7,284 bases of DNA. Source: Nitriliruptoraceae bacterium. Its GTDB lineage: Bacteria; Actinomycetota; Nitriliruptoria; Nitriliruptorales; Nitriliruptoraceae. The notes below the pieces were generated by a model that searched no databases, was not told where the DNA came from, and saw only the letters and a list, made by a program, of their open reading frames with translations. Position 1 is the stretch's first letter, and every line of letters starts with the position of its first letter. Positions 1-5,791 of this stretch are shown here, one piece after another. The DNA lies in contig SKTN01000363.1 of assembly GCA_007117945.1 (NCBI GenBank), forward strand, positions 1 through 7,284. The letters run 5' to 3'. The position numbers and the translations under genes were made by a program.

Positions 1-1028
1 TAGGTGAGGTAGCCGACCAGGGCGGCCAGCAGCACGTAGGGCAGGGGGTGGAGCAGGGGCCGGAACACCGGGCTGAGGGCCGCCTCGGCGGTGGAGAACC
101 CGAAGGCCGCCTCGTTGCCCGGCAGGACGGGAGCCAGCTCCGGGACGCGCTCGAACAGCGCCCGGACCGGGGGGACCGCGAACCCGATGGTGGCCGAGAC
201 GGTCAGGACCACGTAGGGCATCGCCGCGGTGACCAGCGGGCCGCCGGCAGGGCGCTCGGTGCCCCGGGCCGGCAGCAGCCACCAGCAGGCCACCAGCCCC
301 ACCAGCCCCGCGGCGGTGGAGCCGAGCGCCGGCTGGGCCTGCACCACGGCGATCAGGGTCAGCCCCATCGCCGCACCCACCACCAGGACCCGCCAGGTGT
401 CCCCGGCCACCCGCCGGCCCCGGCGCAGCACCAGCACCCCGGAGACCACGGCGGTGACCGCCAGCAGCACGGAGGCCCGCAGCGCGAAGGAGGCGGCCTG
501 GGGCTCGGTGAGGCGGGCCGTGGCCTCAGCCATGAAGTAGCTCGAGCCCATCGAGCCGAAGGTCACCGACCACTGGTAGCCGATCAGGCAGGCCGCCACC
601 GCCGCCACGGGCGCCATCCCCCGGCGCACCAGCATCGGTGCGCTCATCGCGATGGGTGCACCGAACCCCGCCGCCCCCTGCAGGAACGAGGGCAGCGCGA
701 AGGCCAGCAAGGTCAGCCGTCGCCCCTCCGTGGGGGCGAGCTGGTCAGCCGCGTCCGAGAGGTGGTCGAGTGCCCCCGAGCGGTCCAGCACCTCGAAGAC
801 CAGCAGTGCCGGCAGCACGATCAACAGGATCCAGGTGCCCGTCCACAGCCCGCGGACCACCGCGATCCCCACCCCGCCGACGGGCAGGCCGAACACCGTG
901 GCCGCGAGCACCGCAGCCACGCCCGCACTGATCCACGCGCTCGGTGTCAACGGCCGCGACCGCAGCACCAACGCCGTGAGCAACGCGATCGGTACGACCG
1001 CCACCAGCACTGCCCATGTGGGCCACAC
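1..1028 (-). CDS. L-lactate permease family transporter (LctP/LldP-like), 3' end beyond window
   Basis: Inner-membrane secondary transporter of the lactate permease family (TC 2.A.14), whose known members take up lactate or glycolate with protons. The reading frame is open from a GTG at 1028 to the window edge (342 codons), against roughly 500-560 residues for the family, so the C-terminal third is missing. The translation is a run of hydrophobic helices beginning VWPTWAVLVAVVPIALL. The diagnostic family motif QGAAGFGAPIA lies at residues 117-127, followed by SAPMLV and, further on, FGSMGSSYF, in the family's usual order. Start choice: the minus strand has AGGAG five bases before GTG-1028; a GTG at 1055 in the same frame is possible but lacks a comparable site. 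The first motif residue is Gln, where I recall Glu in characterised members. It is divergent from the lipid genes and may be unrelated to them. The family is secure, but the substrate cannot be read from the sequence. Confidence 0.88.
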   Translation of the reverse strand, partial: MWPTWAVLVAVVPIALLTALVLRSRPLTPSAWISAGVAAVLAATVFGLPVGGVGIAVVRGLWTGTWILLIVLPALLVFEVLDRSGALDHLSDAADQLAPTEGRRLTLLAFALPSFLQGAAGFGAPIAMSAPMLVRRGMAPVAAVAACLIGYQWSVTFGSMGSSYFMAEATARLTEPQAASFALRASVLLAVTAVVSGVLVLRRGRRVAGDTWRVLVVGAAMGLTLIAVVQAQPALGSTAAGLVGLVACWWLLPARGTERPAGGPLVTAAMPYVVLTVSATIGFAVPPVRALFERVPELAPVLPGNEAAFGFSTAEAALSPVFRPLLHPLPYVLLAALVGYLT

Positions 1029-1160
1029 ACCTACTCCTGACCGGTCACCGACCACCTCGGTGCACCGCCCGGCGAGGCTAGCGCTGACCGTGCACGGCTA
1101 CGCTCGCGCGGCCCGCGGTCGTGATGGGAACCGGCGGTCGCAGCGATCAGGAGCCCAGCT
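1029..1160. promoter_or_regulatory. Divergent intergenic region between permease and enoyl-CoA hydratase
   Basis: This 132-bp spacer separates two divergent genes and must hold promoters for both. It contains two perfect palindromes with the same GTGCAC core: GGTGCACC at 1059-1066 and CCGTGCACGG at 1088-1097. Their centres are 30 bp apart, about three helical turns. Weak -10-like hexamers are visible: TACGCT at 1099-1104 on plus, and TAGCCT on minus (plus coordinates 1075-1080). No convincing -35 box accompanies either, so promoter positions are not claimed. The AGGAG for the hydratase is at 1149-1153, seven bases before its ATG. Confidence 0.6.
1059..1097. promoter_or_regulatory. Pair of GTGCAC palindromes, candidate operators
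   Basis: GGTGCACC (1059-1066) and CCGTGCACGG (1088-1097) are perfect dyads sharing the core GTGCAC, with 30 bp between centres, in the middle of the divergent spacer. This arrangement suits a dimeric regulator binding two sites on one face of the helix. No regulator gene is in the window, and the sites do not match the TNGTNNNACNA pattern known for GntR-family LldR regulators of lactate genes. Short palindromes are common in GC-rich DNA, so function is inferred only. Confidence 0.3.
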
Positions 1161-1943
<783 letters not shown>

Positions 1944-1951
1944 GAGCAGCA

Positions 1952-2956
1952 GTGAGCGCCGAACCCCTCGAACCCGTCACACCCGCACCGGTGGCGGATG
2001 CCAGCGCGGGCGCCGACATCCCCCCGGACGTGCGCAGCCTGGACCTCAAGGCCAAGCAGCGCGTCTACCACGACTGGGAGGCGCGCAACTACGACACCAA
2101 GTTCTCCATCTCCTACGACCAGCGCTGCATCGACTACGCCCGGGACCGCTTCCGCAAGGTCGTCCCCGAGGGCGCGGGCTTCGGGCAGGTGCTCGAGGTG
2201 GGTGCCGGCACGGGGTTCTTCCTCATCAACCTCGCCCTGGCCGGGTGCGTGGACGGTGCCACGCTCCACGCCACGGACCTCTCCGAGGTGATGCTCGAGG
2301 TGTGCCGGCGCAACGGTGAGGAGCACGGCCTGCAGATCGCCACCCGGCAGGGTGACGCGGAGGCCCTGCCCTACGCCGACGCCAGCTTCGATCTGGTGAT
2401 CGGCCACGCCTTCATCCACCACCTGCCCGTGCCCGGTGCCGCGCTGCAGGAGATGGCACGGGTGCTCACGCCGGGCGGGACCCTGGTGATCGCCGGGGAA
2501 CCCACCGAGCTCGGCGACAAGCTGTCGTGGATGGTCAAGAACGCCACCTGGCGCAGCTTCCGGGCGGTGACCGCCGTGCCGGGGCTCAACAGCCTGCGCA
2601 AGCCCTCGATCACCGACGCCGGCGGCACGGCCACCGATGAGGTGCTGGCCCGCCTCGAGCACGAGGTCGACCTGCACACCTTCCGCCCCAAGGACGTGGA
2701 GAAGATGGCCCGCCTCGCGGGGCTCACCGAGGTGTCGGTGGTCACCGAGGAGCTCGTCGCCAACTGGGTCGGGTGGTCCGTGCGCACGATCGAGGGGGCG
2801 GTGCGCCCCGGGCTGCTCGGGCCGCGCTGGGCCTACGCCGCCTTCCACAGCTACCTGGCCCTGCACCGCTTCGACGACGAGGTGCTGGCCCGCTTCCTGC
2901 CCCGGGAGCTGTTCTACAACCTCATCCTGCACGCCCGGAAGCCCTACGCACGGTGA
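1952..2956 (+). CDS. Class I SAM-dependent methyltransferase
   Basis: Soluble Rossmann-fold methyltransferase of 334 residues that would transfer a methyl group from S-adenosylmethionine; its substrate is not identifiable. SAM-binding motif I is VLEVGAGTGFF (80-90), the acidic strand-2 end is in ATDLSEVML (about 109-117), and the motif II region reads GDAEALPYADASFDLVIGH with AFIHHL at 153-158. VLTPGGTLVIAGEP follows near 170-185. This layout is that of the Methyltransf_11/UbiE-like group, not of cyclopropane synthases. A segment before the core, YHDWEARNYDTKFSISYDQRC (from residue 39), and about 150 residues after it probably form the substrate-binding cap. The start is GTG with AGGAG (1942-1946) five bases upstream, overlapping the preceding stop region. 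The first 30 residues are Pro/Ala-rich and probably disordered. The stop overlaps the next gene's ATG by one base, indicating translational coupling. A lipid, polyketide or head-group substrate is inferred from context only. Confidence 0.9.
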   Translation: MSAEPLEPVTPAPVADASAGADIPPDVRSLDLKAKQRVYHDWEARNYDTKFSISYDQRCIDYARDRFRKVVPEGAGFGQVLEVGAGTGFFLINLALAGCVDGATLHATDLSEVMLEVCRRNGEEHGLQIATRQGDAEALPYADASFDLVIGHAFIHHLPVPGAALQEMARVLTPGGTLVIAGEPTELGDKLSWMVKNATWRSFRAVTAVPGLNSLRKPSITDAGGTATDEVLARLEHEVDLHTFRPKDVEKMARLAGLTEVSVVTEELVANWVGWSVRTIEGAVRPGLLGPRWAYAAFHSYLALHRFDDEVLARFLPRELFYNLILHARKPYAR

Positions 2957-3843
2957 TGCCCGATCCGGCTGAGCCCACCGACCCCGCTGACCCGGCGGCG
3001 GTCGAGGAGCAGGCGCACGCGGCCCACGCCGCCCACCTCGATGCCGTGGTGCGGGCCGAGACCGCCCGTGAGGGCCTGGCCCGCGCGAGCCGGCTGGCCG
3101 ACGACCTGCTGCTCGACGCCGGCGTCCCCGCCCACCTGCGCCGCCCACCGCTGCGGACCCGCTACCCGCGCTGGGGCTGGCGTGAGGCGGTTCGGGTGGC
3201 CGTGACCCGGCGCATGGTCACCCCGCAGTACCTCAACCTCTACCGCCGCGCCGCCTGGCACCGTGCCCGGGCGGCGGTGACGGGCAACAACGTGGTCTTC
3301 CAGGGGATGCTCTTCACCGGCAGGCGGGTGGAGCTGCGGGCCCGGGCCGGCCACGGACGCCTGGTGATCGGGCCCTGGTGCTGGATCGGCAACGACAACA
3401 AGCTGCGCTCCCACGAGGGGCAGCTGACCCTGGGCGCCAAGGTCGTCCTCGGTCGCGACAACGTGGTCAACAGCTACCTCGACATCGAGGTGGGTGACGC
3501 CGCGATCCTGGCGGACTGGATCTACGTGTGCGACTTCGACCACCGTATCGACCGCCTCGACATCCCCATCAAGGACCAGGGCATCGTGACCGCACCCACC
3601 CGCATCGGCGGTGATGTGTGGATCGGGGAGAAGGCCAGCGTCCTGCGTGGTGTGGACATCGGCCACGGCGCGGTGGTGGCCAGCCACTGCCTGGTCAACC
3701 GTGACCTGCCGCCCTTCGCGATCGCCGTCGGGGTCCCGGCCCGCGTGGTGCGCTCGCGGCTGCCCGCCGGCATGGATCCCGAGGAGGCTGCGGCGCTGAT
3801 CAGGGTCGGGCGCCCCATCCCCGGCGATCCCCTGGAGGGCTGA
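2956..3843 (+). CDS. Hexapeptide-repeat (left-handed beta-helix) acyltransferase
   Basis: Acetyl- or acyl-CoA-dependent O-/N-acyltransferase of the LbetaH superfamily (WbbJ / maltose acetyltransferase type), 295 residues. Residues 108-275 carry the hexapeptide rungs, for example LVIGPWCWIGNDNKL, LTLGAKVVLGRDNVV, IEVGDAAIL and TRIGGDVWIGEKASVLRGV. His196 in CDFDHRI matches the DxDH catalytic histidine seen in this group, and the closing loop is PPFAIAVGVPARVVRSR. The first 107 residues are an extension without hexapeptides: an acidic Pro/Ala start (DPAEPTDPADPA), a His/Ala-rich helix near 17-50 and a basic Trp/Arg segment (RYPRWGWREAVRVAVTRR, 69-86) that could sit on a membrane surface. ATG-2956 overlaps the methyltransferase stop by one base; an in-frame GTG at 2953 is an alternative start. 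Coupling suggests that both enzymes modify the same product, an inference. The acceptor is unknown. Confidence 0.88.
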   Translation: MPDPAEPTDPADPAAVEEQAHAAHAAHLDAVVRAETAREGLARASRLADDLLLDAGVPAHLRRPPLRTRYPRWGWREAVRVAVTRRMVTPQYLNLYRRAAWHRARAAVTGNNVVFQGMLFTGRRVELRARAGHGRLVIGPWCWIGNDNKLRSHEGQLTLGAKVVLGRDNVVNSYLDIEVGDAAILADWIYVCDFDHRIDRLDIPIKDQGIVTAPTRIGGDVWIGEKASVLRGVDIGHGAVVASHCLVNRDLPPFAIAVGVPARVVRSRLPAGMDPEEAAALIRVGRPIPGDPLEG

Positions 3844-3906
3844 CGGCCGCGGGCACGGGTGGATCACCGCCGGCCGGCAGGTCGGCGTAGAGCACTTGTC
3901 CTCTGC

Positions 3907-3937
3907 GCGCGATCCTCCCACCTGCGCAGGATCGTGC
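3907..3937 (+). terminator. Possible hairpin after the acyltransferase gene
   Basis: CGATCCT (3910-3916) pairs with AGGATCG (3928-3934) across an 11-base loop, and the stem continues outward with a G-T wobble and two further pairs (3907-3909 with 3935-3937). It lies 63 bases after the acyltransferase stop. No T-run follows, as is common in high-GC actinobacteria, so it may be a weak terminator or an incidental hairpin. Confidence 0.3.
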
Positions 3938-3999
3938 TGCCTCGGTCGCCGTGTCGACCTCCTCGCCCGTCCCGCTCGCCCCGGGACGCGTGTCGGGAG

Positions 4000-4052
4000 C
4001 ACGACCGCCCGGGACGGTCATGGTGGCCGTCCGCACAACCGCGGCGGTCGTG
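4000..4052 (+). promoter_or_regulatory. Nested inverted repeat upstream of the dehydrogenase ribosome binding site
   Basis: The outer arms CACGACCGCC (4000-4009) and GGCGGTCGTG (4043-4052) are perfect 10-bp complements. Inside them GGACGGTCA (4012-4020) and TGGCCGTCC (4024-4032) form a nine-pair hairpin with one G-T wobble and a three-base loop. The whole ends eight bases before GGAGG (4061-4065). GGGAGCACG also occurs twice, at 3995-4003 and 4052-4060, bracketing the structure. As RNA this would fold into a two-stem leader; as DNA the outer arms could be an operator. Pairing is seen directly, function is inferred. Confidence 0.4.
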
Positions 4053-4060
4053 GGAGCACG

Positions 4061-4065
4061 GGAGG
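4061..4065 (+). promoter_or_regulatory. Ribosome binding site fixing the dehydrogenase start
   Basis: GGAGG lies six bases before ATG-4072 and nine before ATG-4075. The reading frame stays open back to about 3859, but the upstream stretch does not resemble the family, and this is the only good site, so it sets the start at 4072 or 4075. Confidence 0.7.
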
Positions 4066-4071
4066 ACGTGG

Positions 4072-5727
4072 ATGATGCAGGGGCTGGACACCGAGACGCT
4101 GCAGATGACCCTCGAGGCGATCGGTGATTTCGCCTCCCGGGAGCTGCATGACGAGCGGCTCATCGAGCTCGACGAGGCCGATGAGTACCCGGCGGATCTG
4201 ATCCGCCGGATGTGCAGCGACGAGCTGGGCATCCAGCTGCTGTTCATCGCCGAGGAGCACGGCGGGATGGGCGGCAGCGCCTACGACGTCTACCGGGTGT
4301 GCGAGCGCATGGCCCGCATCGACCTCGGTGTCGCCACCTCGGTGCTGGCGACCTTCCTGGGCAGCGACCCGATCCTGATGGGGGGCACCGACGAGCAGCA
4401 GCACCGGTGGATGAGCCGTATCGCCAACGAGGGGCTGCTGATGGCCTACGGCGCCACGGAGGCCGAGGCGGGCAGCGACCTCGGCTCGCTGAAGACCGTC
4501 GCGGTCCCCGTGGAGGAGGACGGCGAGGTGGTGGGCTACCGCATCACCGGCCAGAAGCAGTGGATCTCCAACGGCGCGGTGGCGGATCTGTACTCGATCC
4601 TGGCCAACACCGACAAGGGCCCGACCTGGTTCATCGTGCAGCGCGACGCCGAGGGCTTCTCCGCCGCCGCGCCCGAGCACAAGCACGGCATCCGGCTGTC
4701 CAACACCGCGGCCCTCTACCTCGACGATGTCCACGTCGGCGCCGACGCCCTGGTCGGCACCGAGCTCGGCCAGGGGCTGGTCCAGGCCCAGCAGGTGTTC
4801 GGCTACACCCGGCTGATGGTGGCCGCCTTCGGGCTCGGAGGCGGCTGGGAGGCCCTGGACCGGGCTATTCGCTACTCGCGTGAGCGCATCCAGGCCGGCG
4901 GTCCGCTGTCGGAGAAGCAGGGCTACACCCACAAGCTGATCGTGCCCCACGCGCTGCGGCTGGAGGCGGGCCGCGCCTACATCGAGGAGACCGCGGAGCG
5001 GATCGACGAGGGCACCCACGGCCACCTCAACACCGAGGGGGCGATCGCCAAGTACATCGCCACCGAGGCGGGCAACGACGCCGCCGACGCCGCGATCCAG
5101 GCACTGGGCGGGTACGGCTACACCCACGACTACATCGTGGAGAAGATCAAGCGCGACGTGCGCATCACCACGATCTACGAGGGCACCTCGGAGATCATGG
5201 AGATGACCATCGCCCGGGACCGCTGGCAGGCGCACCTCAAGTCCCGCGGCGGCCACTACCACGACCAGGCGGCCGCCCTCGAGGCCCTCCACGCCACCCA
5301 CCCCACGGTGGGAGCGGACCTCGCGGCGTTGGCACACCACGGCCTGGCGGAGGTGCTGGAGGCGGCACGCCTCGCCCGGCTGACCCGCAACCAGCACGTG
5401 CTGTTCACCCTCGGCCGGCTGATCGCCGAGGTGGAGGCGGCCGCCGCCCTGGTGCGGCGTGCCACCCGCGCCGCCGCGGGCGAGCTCCCGACCAAGGCGG
5501 ATCGGCGCTTCGACGCACGCGGCATCGCCGACCTCAGCCGGGCACACGCCCGACGGGTGGCGAGTCAGGTCGCCGAGCAGGGCACGGCGATGGTCGTGGC
5601 GGCGGGCGGCGCCGAGGACCCGGGCCGGCTCGCCGAGGCGGTGGGTGCAGCGACGATCCTCGCGGCCCAGGCCGGCGGGCTCGCCGACCTCGACCGGGCG
5701 GCCGACGTGATCTACGGGCGGACGTGA
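4072..5727 (+). CDS. Acyl-CoA dehydrogenase family protein with long C-terminal extension
   Basis: FAD-dependent enzyme that oxidises acyl-CoA (or a related acyl thioester) to the trans-2-enoyl form and passes electrons to an electron-transfer flavoprotein. The 551 residues comprise an N-terminal helical domain, a beta domain with the first family signature YGATEAEAGSDL (126-137; most members have TEP, here TEA) and the FAD/substrate strand KQWISNGAVADLYSILA. The C-terminal helical domain carries ALGGYGYTHDY and then IYEGTSEI, in which Glu370 matches the catalytic base of medium-chain dehydrogenases (Glu376 in mature human MCAD). Short-chain type enzymes end near 380-400 residues. Here about 150 more follow (roughly 400-551), Ala/Arg-rich and helical, like the extra C-terminal domain of the VLCAD/ACAD9 type. 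The gene stands 64 bp before the synthase, same strand. It could introduce or manage a double bond in the synthase product; an ordinary fatty-acid-degradation role cannot be excluded. Confidence 0.92.
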   Translation: MMQGLDTETLQMTLEAIGDFASRELHDERLIELDEADEYPADLIRRMCSDELGIQLLFIAEEHGGMGGSAYDVYRVCERMARIDLGVATSVLATFLGSDPILMGGTDEQQHRWMSRIANEGLLMAYGATEAEAGSDLGSLKTVAVPVEEDGEVVGYRITGQKQWISNGAVADLYSILANTDKGPTWFIVQRDAEGFSAAAPEHKHGIRLSNTAALYLDDVHVGADALVGTELGQGLVQAQQVFGYTRLMVAAFGLGGGWEALDRAIRYSRERIQAGGPLSEKQGYTHKLIVPHALRLEAGRAYIEETAERIDEGTHGHLNTEGAIAKYIATEAGNDAADAAIQALGGYGYTHDYIVEKIKRDVRITTIYEGTSEIMEMTIARDRWQAHLKSRGGHYHDQAAALEALHATHPTVGADLAALAHHGLAEVLEAARLARLTRNQHVLFTLGRLIAEVEAAAALVRRATRAAAGELPTKADRRFDARGIADLSRAHARRVASQVAEQGTAMVVAAGGAEDPGRLAEAVGAATILAAQAGGLADLDRAADVIYGRT

Positions 5728-5737
5728 GCGGCGAGCA

Positions 5738-5753
5738 GCGGCCCTGAGGCCGC
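5738..5753 (+). other. Short GC hairpin between dehydrogenase and synthase genes
   Basis: GCGGCC (5738-5743) and GGCCGC (5748-5753) pair around the four-base loop CTGA, ten bases after the dehydrogenase stop. There is no T-run, so full termination is doubtful. It could attenuate transcription or protect the 3' end of a processed message. Confidence 0.3.
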
Positions 5754-5778
5754 GTGCGCGAAGGACGACGGGGGAAGC

Positions 5779-5784
5779 GGGAGG
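5779..5784 (+). promoter_or_regulatory. Ribosome binding site fixing the synthase GTG start
   Basis: GGGAGG stands seven bases before GTG-5792. The GTG opens directly into the first strand of the ketosynthase fold (EPVAIIGVSAVLP), and no ATG in this frame occurs until far inside the domain, so the non-ATG start is well supported. Confidence 0.7.
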
Positions 5785-5791
5785 CAGCATC

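Larger units (their letters stand above)
3844..4071 (+). other. 228-bp spacer before the acyl-CoA dehydrogenase
   Basis: No credible gene lies here. Open frames on both strands are GC-rich shadows without ribosome binding sites or recognisable protein features. It contains a 10-bp palindrome GCCGGCCGGC (3869-3878), an imperfect hairpin at 3907-3937 and a nested inverted repeat at 4000-4052. It is the longest gap in the plus-strand run, so a second promoter for the dehydrogenase-synthase pair probably lies here, but I see no convincing -35/-10 pair. Confidence 0.55.

Noticed and set aside
48..1040. Long plus-strand open frame across the permease region
   Set aside because: Its translation is a low-complexity Arg/Gly/Pro/His-rich shadow. 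The minus strand in the same stretch reads as a coherent membrane transporter with the lactate permease motif.
3859..4071. Upstream extension of the dehydrogenase frame
   Set aside because: The added 71 residues are Arg/Pro/Ser-rich with no family resemblance, and the clear GGAGG at 4061-4065 points to ATG-4072.
4020..4127. Short open frame beginning ATG-4020 and overlapping the dehydrogenase start
   Set aside because: It would encode about 35 residues with no good ribosome binding site and no recognisable features; its ATG sits within the inner hairpin. A regulatory upstream frame is possible but unsupported.
5738..5753. Hairpin as an intrinsic terminator separating dehydrogenase and synthase
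   Set aside because: The stem is only six pairs with no T-run; kept as a hairpin but not as a confident terminator.
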